Positions 8,924-18,034 of a stretch of DNA of 64,000 nt are shown here, piece after piece. Position 1 is the stretch's first letter. Every line of letters begins with the position of its first letter. The DNA is from Paracoccaceae bacterium (GTDB taxonomy: Bacteria > Pseudomonadota > Alphaproteobacteria > Rhodobacterales > Rhodobacteraceae), in contig JADGFD010000008.1 of NCBI GenBank assembly GCA_016744015.1, positions 98,217 through 162,216 on the forward strand, in the 5' to 3' direction. The translations under genes and the position numbers were made by a program. The notes beneath the pieces are model-generated. The model saw only the letters and a list, made by a program, of their open reading frames with translations, searched no databases and was not told the origin of the DNA.

Positions 8924-11900
8924 CTACTTAAATTCCACCAGCAGATCTTTGGCGTCCACTTGCGCGCCCGCCGCCACATGCACCGTTTTCACCGTGCCAT
9001 CCGCATCCGCATGGATACCCGTTTCCATTTTCATGGCTTCAATGGTCATCAACAAATCACCCTCCTTCACGGCCTGCCCTGCGCTCACGCCCACAGTCGC
9101 TATCAGCCCCGGCATAGGCGCGCCGATATGCAGAGCATTGCCCGCCTCGGCCTTGGGCCGCTTGGCTGTGGTGGCCGCGACCTTGCGGTTGGGCACGCGA
9201 ATGTTGCGCGGCTGGCCGTTTAGCTCAAAAAACACCTTGGCGTCGCCATCCTCGTTGGTTTCGCCCACGGCTTGCAGCCGGATTTCGAGGGTTTTACCGG
9301 GGTCAATCTCAGCCGAAATCTCCTCGCCCGGTTCCATGCCATAAAAAAACGTTTTGGTCGGCAGGCTGCGCACGGGGCCGTATGTCCGGTGGCGGCCCAT
9401 GTAATCAAGGAACACTTTGGGATACATCAGGTAACCGCAGAGGTCTTCGTCATCGACGCTAAAGCCCTCAAGCTCTTTGCTGATCTGAGACCGCACGGCC
9501 TCAAGGTCTGCCGCGGGCAAGTGCTTGCCGGGGCGCTCGGTGTTGGCTTTTTCGCCCTTCAGCACCTTAGCCACAAGCGCCGCAGGAAATCCGCCCGGAG
9601 GCTGGCCTAAATTGCCGCGCATCATGTCGATCACGCTATCTGGGAAAGCTACATCCACCTCGGGGTTTTCAACCTCGGCGCGGCTAAGCCCCTGCGAAAC
9701 CATCATCAGGGCCATATCGCCCACAACTTTGGATGAGGGCGTCACCTTCACGATGTCCCCAAACATCTGGTTTACATCGGCATAGGCCTGCGCCACTTCA
9801 TGCCAGCGCTCCTCAAGGCCCAAGCTGCGCGCCTGTGCTTTCAAGTTGGTAAATTGCCCGCCGGGCATTTCGTGCAAGTAAACCTCAGAAGCAGGCGCTG
9901 CGAGGCCACTTTCAAACGCCGCATATTGCTGGCGCACGGCCTCCCAATAATCCGACGTTTTGCGGATCACGCCGATATCAAGGCCTGTATCGCGCTCCGT
10001 GTTGCGCAGGGCCTCAACCACCGAGCCAAGGCAGGGCTGCGAGGTGCCACCCGAAAACGCATCCATCGCCACGTCTACCGCATCCACTCCGGCCTCCGAG
10101 GCCGCCAAAATGGTCGCCGCTGCAATGCCGGATGTATCATGCGTGTGGAAGTGAATCGGCAGGCCGACCTCCTCTTTCAACGCCTTTACAAGCGCCGTGG
10201 CAGCGGCTGGCTTCAACAGCCCCGCCATGTCTTTCAGGCCTAACACATGCGCGCCCGCGTCCCGCAACTCTTTGCCCATCGCCACGTAATACTTCAGATC
10301 ATACTTCGCCCGCTCGGGGTTCAGTATATCGCCAGTATAGCAAATAGCACCCTCGCAAACTTTGCCGCTTTCCACCACGGCATCCATCGCCACACGCATG
10401 TTTTCCACCCAGTTCAGGCTGTCAAACACGCGGAAAACATCGACGCCAGTATCAGCGGCCTGTGCCACAAACTTTTGCACCACATTATCAGGATAATTCG
10501 TGTAGCCCACGCCATTGCTGGCCCGCAAAAGCATTTGCGTCATTACATTAGGTACACGCTTGCGCAGGTCCCGCAGCCGCTGCCACGGGCATTCCTGCAA
10601 AAAACGATACGCCACATCAAAGGTCGCCCCGCCCCACGCCTCAATGCTAAACAGGCTCGGCAGGTTATGCGCATAGCTATCGGCCACATTCAGCATATCC
10701 ACCGAGCGCATCCGCGTGGCCAGCAAGCTTTGGTGCCCGTCGCGCATGGTGGTATCGGTAATAAGCAGCTGCTTTTGCGCCAGCATCCAATCCGCCACCG
10801 CCTGCGCGCCTTTTTCTTCCAATAGGTTCCGCGTTCCGTAGGGTGGGTGCTCGCCACCCACCACTGGCACAACCGGCCTGCGCGCATGGGCCGGCGGCTT
10901 GTCGCGTCCTTCCGTTTCAGGGTGCCCGTTCACCGTAATATCCGCAATATACGTTAATATCTTGGTCGCGCGATCACGGCGTTTTTTGAAGCTAAACAGC
11001 TCGGGCGTGTTATCAATAAAAGTTGTCGTATAGGTGTCGTTGAGGAAAGTCGGGTGCTTCAGCAGATTCTCGACAAACGCAATATTCGTGCTCACCCCCC
11101 GTATCCGAAACTCCCTTAGCGCCCTGTCCATCCGCGCAATCGCGGCTTCGGGCGTGTTGGCCCATGCCGTCACCTTTTCCAACAAGCTATCATAATAGCG
11201 GGTAATGACTGCGCCACTGTAAGCCGTGCCACCGTCCAGCCGTATCCCCATGCCCGTCGCCCCGCGGTAAGCGGTTATCCGGCCATAATCCGGAATAAAG
11301 TTATTCTGCGGGTCTTCTGTGGTAATCCGGCATTGCAGCGCATGGCCGTTGAGCTTCACCTCATCCTGCGAGCCCTTCCCCGTGGCCTCCTCAATCGTCC
11401 GGCCCTCGGCGATCAAAATCTGCGCCCGCACAATATCAATGCCCGTGACTTGCTCCGTTACCGTATGCTCCACCTGCACGCGGGGGTTGACTTCAATAAA
11501 GAAAAACTCCTCGGTATCCATATCCATAAGGAACTCAACCGTGCCCGCGCATTCATAGCCCACATGGGCGCAAATCTTGCGGCCCAAAGCACACAGCGTT
11601 TCACGTTGCTCTTGGGAAAGGTAAGGCGCTGGCGCCCGCTCCACCACTTTTTGGTTGCGCCGCTGCACCGAGCAATCCCGCTCCCAAAGGTGGTAAATAT
11701 CCCCGTGGGAATCCCCGAGAACTTGCACCTCTACGTGGCGCGCTTTCTGCACCAGCCGCTCCAGATAGCCCTCGCCATTGCCAAAAGCCGCCTCGGCCTC
11801 TCGGCGACCTTCAAGCACCATGCCTTCCAGCTCGTCGGGTGCCATAATGGGCCGCATCCCGCGCCCGCCCCCGCCCCAACTGGCTTTCAGCATAAACGGA

Positions 11901-12367
11901 TAACCAACCGCATCCGCCATCCGGCGGACCTCAGCCATGTCATCGGGCAAAACTTCGGTGGCGGGCACCACCGGCACCCCCGCCTCTATCGCCACTTTGC
12001 GCGCCGAGGCTTTGTCGCCCAACTGGCGCATCGTGGCAGCTTTGGGGCCGATAAACGTAATCCCCGCCATGTCGCAAGCATCCACAAAATCAGGGTTTTC
12101 CGAGAGCAAGCCATAGCCGGGGTGAATGGCATCTGCGCCGCATTCCCGCGCCACCCGAATAATTTCCTCAATCGACAAATAAGCCGCCACCGGCCCCATG
12201 CCTTTGCCAATTTGGTAAGCTTCGTCAGACTTGAAGCGGTGCAGGCTCAGCTTGTCTTCCTCGGCATATACAGCCACCGTGCGCTTGCCCATTTCATTGG
12301 CAGCCCGCATGATGCGAATGGCAATCTCGCCACGGTTGGCGATCAGGATTTTGGAGAAGTTTTTCAT
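8924..12367 (-). CDS. pyc: Pyruvate carboxylase
   Basis: This 1147-residue multidomain enzyme carboxylates pyruvate to oxaloacetate (anaplerosis). The order is biotin carboxylase with ATP-grasp (SKILIANRGEIAIRIMRAAN; Gly-rich loop KASWGGGGRGM near 160), a linker near 480-525, a TIM-barrel carboxyltransferase (TTMRDGHQSLLATRMRS near 540), and a C-terminal biotinyl domain with the acceptor Lys in EAMKMETG. The length fits the single-chain form (about 1150). GTG 12370 and ATG 12367 are both possible starts; ATG is chosen. A dispersed palindromic repeat lies in frame in the linker (residues about 502-511). The gene is monocistronic. Confidence 0.97.
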   Translation of the reverse strand: MKNFSKILIANRGEIAIRIMRAANEMGKRTVAVYAEEDKLSLHRFKSDEAYQIGKGMGPVAAYLSIEEIIRVARECGADAIHPGYGLLSENPDFVDACDMAGITFIGPKAATMRQLGDKASARKVAIEAGVPVVPATEVLPDDMAEVRRMADAVGYPFMLKASWGGGGRGMRPIMAPDELEGMVLEGRREAEAAFGNGEGYLERLVQKARHVEVQVLGDSHGDIYHLWERDCSVQRRNQKVVERAPAPYLSQEQRETLCALGRKICAHVGYECAGTVEFLMDMDTEEFFFIEVNPRVQVEHTVTEQVTGIDIVRAQILIAEGRTIEEATGKGSQDEVKLNGHALQCRITTEDPQNNFIPDYGRITAYRGATGMGIRLDGGTAYSGAVITRYYDSLLEKVTAWANTPEAAIARMDRALREFRIRGVSTNIAFVENLLKHPTFLNDTYTTTFIDNTPELFSFKKRRDRATKILTYIADITVNGHPETEGRDKPPAHARRPVVPVVGGEHPPYGTRNLLEEKGAQAVADWMLAQKQLLITDTTMRDGHQSLLATRMRSVDMLNVADSYAHNLPSLFSIEAWGGATFDVAYRFLQECPWQRLRDLRKRVPNVMTQMLLRASNGVGYTNYPDNVVQKFVAQAADTGVDVFRVFDSLNWVENMRVAMDAVVESGKVCEGAICYTGDILNPERAKYDLKYYVAMGKELRDAGAHVLGLKDMAGLLKPAAATALVKALKEEVGLPIHFHTHDTSGIAAATILAASEAGVDAVDVAMDAFSGGTSQPCLGSVVEALRNTERDTGLDIGVIRKTSDYWEAVRQQYAAFESGLAAPASEVYLHEMPGGQFTNLKAQARSLGLEERWHEVAQAYADVNQMFGDIVKVTPSSKVVGDMALMMVSQGLSRAEVENPEVDVAFPDSVIDMMRGNLGQPPGGFPAALVAKVLKGEKANTERPGKHLPAADLEAVRSQISKELEGFSVDDEDLCGYLMYPKVFLDYMGRHRTYGPVRSLPTKTFFYGMEPGEEISAEIDPGKTLEIRLQAVGETNEDGDAKVFFELNGQPRNIRVPNRKVAATTAKRPKAEAGNALHIGAPMPGLIATVGVSAGQAVKEGDLLMTIEAMKMETGIHADADGTVKTVHVAAGAQVDAKDLLVEFK
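10837..10862. repeat. GTAGGGTGGG palindromic repeat, copy 2, inside pyc
   Basis: CGTAGGGTGGGTGCTCG followed by CCACCCACC is a copy of the dispersed family. It lies within pyc and is read on the minus strand as VGGEHPPYGT, in the linker between the biotin carboxylase and carboxyltransferase domains, without breaking the frame. Confidence 0.8.
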
Positions 12368-12450
12368 CACAGAACCTTTGTGCGTTGGGTGACGGGTCAG
12401 CTATTCTTACCCAAGGGAAACCAATATTGCAATGCAGCATAGTGAGGCGG

Positions 12451-13014
12451 CTATTTTCCGCGCGGTATCGGCTCTAAATAGTAGGGCGGATAAAAAAGAT
12501 CCGGCCTTTTTGCCACAAGGTGTTTATTCAGAAAAGAGCATCCTAAGTAAGCACCTGTCCAGCCAACCCGTTTATTTTGGCTTTTGTCCGTCACAAACCT
12601 CCGGCCTCTATGCGTCTTCACTTCCCAGATGTCCTCCCACTTAATGGAAATACGCTTCGGAACAATCGGATGTCGCCACGAGAATTGAGGCCCTTCAATG
12701 CGGTTCGCATCCCACTTGATATTGTTTTGCGGCAATGAATTGCGCCCAATAAGAACACCTATAACAAGGAAAGCTAGGCCCGACCCAAGCCGCCGGAACC
12801 AATCGACATCCGAGAGAAAAAGAACACCCGTAGTAAGCACACAGACAGCACCCATTACCGCAATTGCGGCGCGGAAAAGATTATGCGGCCTAGTTCGCCC
12901 TGATTTTTCGGTAAAACACACTGGTTTTGATCTCTTCAGGGCGATATCAAGCCGCCAGAAAAGGTAGAACTCCACCACCAGCAACAGAACCAAGAATGCA
13001 GTTGTCTTGTTCAT
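12451..13014 (-). CDS. Hypothetical membrane protein with three hydrophobic segments
   Basis: The 187-residue product has a hydrophobic N-terminal helix (residues 6-24), two further helices (about 48-68 and 74-92), and a basic, Trp-rich cytoplasmic tail (KWEDIWEVKTHRGRR). The tail looks like the PH-like or STM3941-type domains of small membrane proteins, but the similarity is weak. Base composition is slightly AT-richer than in its neighbours. It lies between pyc and a Sel1-repeat gene on the same strand, 11 bp from the latter, so it is probably expressed with it. The function is unknown. Confidence 0.6.
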   Translation of the reverse strand: MNKTTAFLVLLLVVEFYLFWRLDIALKRSKPVCFTEKSGRTRPHNLFRAAIAVMGAVCVLTTGVLFLSDVDWFRRLGSGLAFLVIGVLIGRNSLPQNNIKWDANRIEGPQFSWRHPIVPKRISIKWEDIWEVKTHRGRRFVTDKSQNKRVGWTGAYLGCSFLNKHLVAKRPDLFYPPYYLEPIPRGK

Positions 13015-13024
13015 TTATCCAACC

Positions 13025-13621
13025 TCACGGGCAGTTCGTTAACCCTGCCGAAATACACTTCGCCGCCGTTTCCCGCCCGCGGGCCACAGCCGCCTTGCCA
13101 ATGCGCGCTTCAAAATCAGCGAGACCATCCGCCGCCTCAGCAAAGCCCGCTTCAGCGGCGATGGTCAGCCACATATAAGCCAAAGCATAGTCCTGCGTGG
13201 CCCCGTTGCCAAAATAATACGCCTGCATCAGCGCCATTTGCGCTTGCGGGTGCCCCTGCCGCGCCGCTGCTTGATACCAGCGCAAGGCTGTGGTCAGGTT
13301 TTGCTCAGCCCCCGTGCCGCCCTTATACATAACCGCCAAATTAAACTGCCCCGTCGGAAACCCACCCTCAGCAGAGAGCCTAAACCAACGCACGGCCTCG
13401 GCGTCATCCTCTGCCACCACATCGCCGTTATCATACATAACCCCTATATTGGACTGTGCGCGGGCATCCCCTGCATCGGCCAAAGGCTTCCAGATATCCC
13501 ACGCCGCCTGCATGTCCCCTGCCCGCGCGGCCGCAAGGCCAGCTTCATTTTCGGGAGCATATTGCGCGCTGGCGCTTATACCGCTCAAGGTTAGTAGGGC
13601 TATGAATAGATACTTCAGCAT
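13025..13621 (-). CDS. Exported Sel1-repeat (tetratricopeptide-like) protein
   Basis: This 198-residue protein has a signal peptide (MLKYLFIALLTLSGISASA) followed by about four Sel1-like repeats of 36 residues. Repeat signatures include AQSNIGVMYDNGDVVAEDDA, TGQFNLAVMYKGG and AQMALMQAYYFGNGATQDYA. Sel1 proteins act as adaptors for protein complexes, here presumably in the periplasm; the partner is not deducible. It is divergent from uvrD across a 118-bp region holding an SOS box. Confidence 0.85.
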   Translation of the reverse strand: MLKYLFIALLTLSGISASAQYAPENEAGLAAARAGDMQAAWDIWKPLADAGDARAQSNIGVMYDNGDVVAEDDAEAVRWFRLSAEGGFPTGQFNLAVMYKGGTGAEQNLTTALRWYQAAARQGHPQAQMALMQAYYFGNGATQDYALAYMWLTIAAEAGFAEAADGLADFEARIGKAAVARGRETAAKCISAGLTNCP

Positions 13622-13680
13622 TTCAATAACTCCTCATTTCATACGCCACATAGTGGAGCGTTCCCTTGTTATGTCAATCA

Positions 13681-13695
13681 GAACATTTAAGGAAC
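13681..13695. promoter_or_regulatory. Alphaproteobacterial SOS (LexA) box
   Basis: GAAC-ATTTAAG-GAAC matches the alphaproteobacterial LexA consensus GAAC-N7-GAAC (GTTC-N7-GTTC on the other strand) exactly. It lies 45 bp upstream of the uvrD/pcrA start, in the intergenic region it shares with the Sel1 gene. LexA repression of a UvrD-type helicase is expected biology. Confidence 0.75.
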
Positions 13696-13715
13696 AACCC
13701 CCCTTTCACATTCCA

Positions 13716-13734
13716 CGAAACTAGTTTAGTTTCG
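13716..13734 (+). promoter_or_regulatory. Perfect inverted repeat just before the uvrD start
   Basis: CGAAACTA-GTT-TAGTTTCG is an 8-bp perfect inverted repeat ending 5 nt before the uvrD ATG, where a Shine-Dalgarno would be expected and is absent. It could be an operator or an mRNA hairpin that limits initiation. Confidence 0.45.
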
Positions 13735-13739
13735 CCCTT

Positions 13740-16076
13740 ATGACTGACTGGGACACCAATGAATCGGACGCCTTCGAGGCCGCCGTGCCGCTCTCGCAAC
13801 GCGCGATGCAGGCGCGGCCTGTGGCCTATATGGAGGGGTTGAACCCCGAGCAAAAGCAGGCGGTTGAAACGCTGGATGGGCCGGTTCTGATGCTGGCGGG
13901 GGCTGGCACGGGCAAAACCAAGGCGCTCACCGCACGCATTGCGCATTTGCTGCATTCCGGCAAGGCGCGGCCAAACGAGATTTTGGCGGTGACTTTTACC
14001 AATAAAGCCGCAAAAGAAATGAAAGTGCGGGTGGGCGCAAATCTTGGGGGAACCGTTGAAGGCGTGCCGTGGCTTGGCACGTTCCACTCGATTTGCGTAA
14101 AGCTATTACGCCGCCATGCCGAGCTGATCGGCCTTAAAAGCAGCTTTACGATTCTCGACACCGACGACCAAATCCGTCTGATGAAGCAGCTTATTCGGGC
14201 TGACGGCAGCATTGATGAAAAGCGCTATCCGCCGCGCATGCTGGCGGGCATTATTGATGGCTGGAAAAACCGGGCGTTGACGCCCTCCAAGGTGCCGAGC
14301 AGCGAAGCGGGTAAATATAATCGCCGCGGGGTGGAGCTCTATGCGCAATATCAGGCGCGGCTGATCACGCTGAATGCCGTCGATTTTGGCGACCTTCTGT
14401 TGCACATGGTGCAGATATTTCAGGCCTATCCTGATATTTTAGCGCAATATCAGCGCTGGTTTAAGTATATCTTGGTTGACGAGTATCAGGATACTAACGT
14501 GGCGCAATATCTGTGGCTGCGACTGCTGGCCTCGGGCCATAAAAACATATGCTGTGTGGGCGATGACGACCAGTCAATCTATGGTTGGCGCGGGGCCGAA
14601 GTGGGCAATATTCTGCGCTTTGAAAAGGATTTCCCCGGCGCGCATGTGGTGCGGCTGGAGCAGAATTATCGCTCGACCCCACACATATTGGCCGCCGCAG
14701 CGGGGGTGATTGATAGCAATGCGAACCGCCTCGGCAAAACCCTGTGGACAGCCGAGAAAGAGGGCGAAAAAGTCCGCCTTATCGGCCATTGGGATGGCGA
14801 GGAAGAAGCCCGCTGGATTGGCGAAGAAATAGAAGCCTATCAGCGCGGCACACGGGGGCTGGACCCCGTTTCGCCCAATAATATGGCCATTCTTGTGCGC
14901 GCCTCTCACCAAATGAGGGCCTTTGAGGACCGTTTTATGGCTATCGGCATCCCTTACCGCGTGATCGGCGGACCTCGTTTTTATGAGCGGCTGGAAATTC
15001 GGGATGCGATGGCCTATTTTCGGGTCGTGGTTAGCCCTGATGACGGCATGGCGTTTGATAGGATTGTAAACACCCCCAAGCGGGGGTTGGGCGATAAAGC
15101 CCTGCAAACCGTGGCCAAAGTGGCGCGGGATAACGGGGTTTCACCTTTTGAGGGCGCGCGCATTGTGGTGGCCGAAAAGGCGCTGCCCGCGCGGGCGTGC
15201 AACAGCCTGAACGAGGTTTTGCAGAATTTTGACCGCTGGCGAGAAGCCTTGCATAGCGGCGCAGATTTCATTCGGCTGGCAGAAACCATTCTGGATGAAA
15301 GCGGCTATATGGACCGCTGGAAAAATGACAAAAGCATAGAGGCCGAGGGGCGGCTGGAAAACCTGAAAGAGCTGATTGAGGCGCTGGACGGCTTTGAAAA
15401 CCTGCAAGGGTTTTTGGAGCATGTCAGCCTTGTGATGGAAAACGCACAAACCGACAGCGAAGAAAAGGTCAGCATTATGACTTTGCACGCCGCTAAAGGG
15501 CTTGAGTTCCCCTGCGTGTTTTTGCCGGGTTGGGAAGACGGGCTTTTCCCGAGCCAGCGCAGCATGGATGAAAGCGGGCTGAAGGGTGAGGAAGAAGAGC
15601 GGCGGCTGGCTTATGTGGGCATAACGCGGGCCGAAGAGCTGTGCACCATTTCCTTTGTGGCCAACCGGATGATGCATGGCCGCTGGCAAAATGCCCTGCC
15701 CTCAAGGTTTATTGACGAACTTCCAGAACAGCACGTAGAAGTGCTTACGCCGCCGGGCCTGTATGGTGGCAATTACGGCGCAGCCGCCCCCAAAAGCCAC
15801 CTCGAATCTCGTGTGCAAAAAGCCGACACCTACCGCTCTCCGGGCTGGCAGCGCCTGCAAAACCAACCCGGCCGCACGGCCGCCCCACGAGCGCGCCAAG
15901 TGGTGGAAGACGCGGTTGAGGTTTTTGAGCTGGGCGAGCGCGTATTTCACCAAAAATTCGGCTACGGGGCCGTGGTGGCGGTTGAAGGCGGCAAGCTCAC
16001 GGTGGCCTTTGAAAAATCAGACAGCAAAAACGTGATGGCTGGATTTGTGACGCGGTCAGATAGCATTCCATTTTAA
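13740..16076 (+). CDS. uvrD: UvrD/PcrA-type superfamily 1 DNA helicase
   Basis: This 778-residue 3'-5' ATP-dependent helicase acts in nucleotide-excision and mismatch repair and in clearing stalled replication. Helicase motifs appear in order: Q-motif LNPEQKQAV near residue 38, Walker A GAGTGKT near 57, Ia TFTNKAAKEM near 85, Walker B VDEYQDTN near 247, III GDDDQSIYGWRGA near 279, IV LEQNYRS near 308, V MTLHAAKGLEFPCVF near 580, and VI AYVGITRAEE near 625. A C-terminal Tudor-like tail (FHQKFGYGAVVAVEGGKLTV) matches the PcrA RNA-polymerase-binding segment. An SOS box precedes it; no Shine-Dalgarno is visible. Confidence 0.95.
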   Translation: MTDWDTNESDAFEAAVPLSQRAMQARPVAYMEGLNPEQKQAVETLDGPVLMLAGAGTGKTKALTARIAHLLHSGKARPNEILAVTFTNKAAKEMKVRVGANLGGTVEGVPWLGTFHSICVKLLRRHAELIGLKSSFTILDTDDQIRLMKQLIRADGSIDEKRYPPRMLAGIIDGWKNRALTPSKVPSSEAGKYNRRGVELYAQYQARLITLNAVDFGDLLLHMVQIFQAYPDILAQYQRWFKYILVDEYQDTNVAQYLWLRLLASGHKNICCVGDDDQSIYGWRGAEVGNILRFEKDFPGAHVVRLEQNYRSTPHILAAAAGVIDSNANRLGKTLWTAEKEGEKVRLIGHWDGEEEARWIGEEIEAYQRGTRGLDPVSPNNMAILVRASHQMRAFEDRFMAIGIPYRVIGGPRFYERLEIRDAMAYFRVVVSPDDGMAFDRIVNTPKRGLGDKALQTVAKVARDNGVSPFEGARIVVAEKALPARACNSLNEVLQNFDRWREALHSGADFIRLAETILDESGYMDRWKNDKSIEAEGRLENLKELIEALDGFENLQGFLEHVSLVMENAQTDSEEKVSIMTLHAAKGLEFPCVFLPGWEDGLFPSQRSMDESGLKGEEEERRLAYVGITRAEELCTISFVANRMMHGRWQNALPSRFIDELPEQHVEVLTPPGLYGGNYGAAAPKSHLESRVQKADTYRSPGWQRLQNQPGRTAAPRARQVVEDAVEVFELGERVFHQKFGYGAVVAVEGGKLTVAFEKSDSKNVMAGFVTRSDSIPF

Positions 16077-16089
16077 CCAAACAATACAG

Positions 16090-16776
16090 ATACTTGCGGC
16101 ACGCACCTGACACACCATCTCATCCTGACAATTGCATGCCAGATTTTGGCCCTTAGCGCCCAAACCGATGAGCCTCCTAAAATAGCTTTTCTCTATATCT
16201 CACCTGCAGATGATACTACCGGCTGGACAAAGCAGCACGAACGGGGCGACGGGCCGCCTCAGCTTTTTTTGGCCCGAAAGCCCAGTTCGATTTCTTTAAA
16301 AACATCCCCGATAGCGAAGCCGCCATCAACCTTTCCTTCGAATTTCCGGATGTTAAGGTGGAAGTGGCCACCGGCTATGTGCGCACCGACAATTTAGCCA
16401 CCTATTCTGCCCACTCCCGCAGTGCCGCGCGGCAACTGGCGCAAGACGGAGCTGATATCTTGATGCAATCCACCTACACGCCGCGCCCTTATAGATGGCC
16501 GCTGGGCCCCGAATGAAAGCGTAAACCGTATGGGAAGCAACACCCAAATCATCGGACGCCTGTCCGAGGATATTCCCAATCGGGTTACACTGTTGGCGAT
16601 CGATACTATTTCACGGCTGAGAAAAGGTGAACATCATCTCTTTACCGGGCCGATCCGCCGACAAGATGGCGCTGGCTGGCTGCTTGGCGGCAGGAGAAAC
16701 CGCTTCTGAGTCTGATCTGCTAACGATGAATTTCCTTGTAGAAGGGGTAACAGGGATAATTCCAACTATGCCATAA
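16090..16776 (+). pseudogene. Degraded BMP-family substrate-binding protein gene
   Basis: This is a broken paralogue of the intact gene at 16930. In-frame islands match it in order: LSAQTDEPPKIAFLYISPAD (like QDVPRIAFIYHTDED), then INLSFEFPDVKVEVATGYVR, RSAARQLAQDGADILMQST, LRKGEHHLFTGPIRRQDGAG, and LVEGVTGIIPTMP to TAA 16776. The islands are in different frames. The residues between YSAHS and RSAARQ are missing: about 65 codons compared with the intact copy. No convincing start codon remains. It is evidence of a tandem duplication followed by decay of the upstream copy. Confidence 0.85.
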
Positions 16777-16929
16777 GCCAACTCAAAAAAGTTTACCAAT
16801 TGTTAAAAAAAATAAGCACAAAGGCTTGCAAACCTTACAGGATAGTGTAAGTGTCACCAGCTAAGACCCTTGTTTTAATACCATATTCTGAAATTGACAC
16901 CAATACCATATGGTCCGCTGGAGACACCC

Positions 16930-17997
16930 ATGAATAAAATTAAACTATTTGCAGTTTTGATTTTGACTTTGTTTGCGCAAATTGTCGCCGCGCAGGATGT
17001 CCCGCGAATTGCATTTATTTACCACACAGATGAAGACACTATTGGGTGGTCATTCGAACATGACCGTGCCCGACAGGATGTTGAAGCCTATTTTGGCAGC
17101 CAGATTGAGGTTTCATACTTTTGGAGCATTGCCGAAGGCGAGGAGGGCGAGATAAAGATGAAGGAGCTCGCAGCCGATGGATATGATCTTATTTTCGCGA
17201 CGTCATATGGCTACCTTTCTGGCGCCATAAATGCTGCATTTGCTTATCCTGAGGTCAAAATCGAGCATTCAAACGGATACGTAAGAGCGCCCAACTCCTC
17301 GGTTTATAGCATCCGCACCTATGAAGGTCGCGTGCCTCAAGGCATTTTGGCTGGCCATATGACCAAAACCAATAAAATAGGCTACATTGCCTCTTTTGCC
17401 ATCCCTTATGTTCTTCGTGATATCAACGCCGCATTCTTGGCTGCGCGTTCTGTTAACCCAGATGTGGAAATCGAGGTTGTTTGGTTGAATACTTGGGAAG
17501 ATCATGACTTAGAAGCGCAAGCGGCACGCGACCTTGTTGCCAACGGGGCCGATGTGTTGATGCAAAATACCAATACAATCGAACCCATGATCGTTGCCAG
17601 GGAGCTAGGCGTATTTGCGTTCGGGCAGGATTCTGACATGCGCGAATATGGGGCAGATTCTCAGCTGACAGCATCTATCAACCATTGGTCGCCTTACTAT
17701 ATCCGTAGAATTCAAGCGCTGTTAGATGGGACCTGGGAAAGCACAGATACATGGGAGGGGATTGCAACTGACATCCTCGAAATAGGTGTGTTTTCCGATA
17801 GCGTGCCTTTGCGTATTCAAGAGCAAGCGGCTGATGCAGTGGCACGCATTCGCTCAGGGCGATTGCACCCCTTTACAGGGCCAATTCGCAAGCAAGATGG
17901 TACAGGCTGGTTGGCCGCTGGAGAAACAGCTTCAGATACAGACCTGCTTACAATGGGTTTTTTTGTGGAAGGTATAACCGGGATTATCCCGCGTTAG
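16930..17997 (+). CDS. BMP-family ABC transporter substrate-binding protein
   Basis: This 355-residue exported protein has a signal peptide (MNKIKLFAVLILTLFAQIVA, cleaved before QDVP) without a lipobox. The body matches the Bmp/PnrA (Med) nucleoside-binding family: IAFIYHTDEDTIGWSFEHD at the N-terminus, DLIFATSYGY near 80, NKIGYIASFAIPYVLRDINA near 145, NGADVLMQNTNT near 205 and the terminal GITGIIPR. The ATG 16930 is preferred over the frame-opening codon at 16894 because the signal peptide starts there and GGAG precedes it. No BMP-type ATPase or permease is nearby, so its transport partner must lie elsewhere or it acts alone. Confidence 0.85.
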   Translation: MNKIKLFAVLILTLFAQIVAAQDVPRIAFIYHTDEDTIGWSFEHDRARQDVEAYFGSQIEVSYFWSIAEGEEGEIKMKELAADGYDLIFATSYGYLSGAINAAFAYPEVKIEHSNGYVRAPNSSVYSIRTYEGRVPQGILAGHMTKTNKIGYIASFAIPYVLRDINAAFLAARSVNPDVEIEVVWLNTWEDHDLEAQAARDLVANGADVLMQNTNTIEPMIVARELGVFAFGQDSDMREYGADSQLTASINHWSPYYIRRIQALLDGTWESTDTWEGIATDILEIGVFSDSVPLRIQEQAADAVARIRSGRLHPFTGPIRKQDGTGWLAAGETASDTDLLTMGFFVEGITGIIPR

Positions 17998-18034
17998 TCA
18001 TCACAAATAGAGTTTAAGACAGATTGAGAACGAT

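Noticed and set aside
11333..12442. 369-codon plus-strand frame opposite pyc
   Set aside because: It is a shadow of the strongly conserved biotin carboxylase domain on the minus strand; no Shine-Dalgarno or recognisable domain is present.
16861..16911. Direct repeat AATACCATAT at 16877 and 16902 as a regulator site
   Set aside because: Only two short AT-rich copies are present, with no matching regulator; it could be chance.
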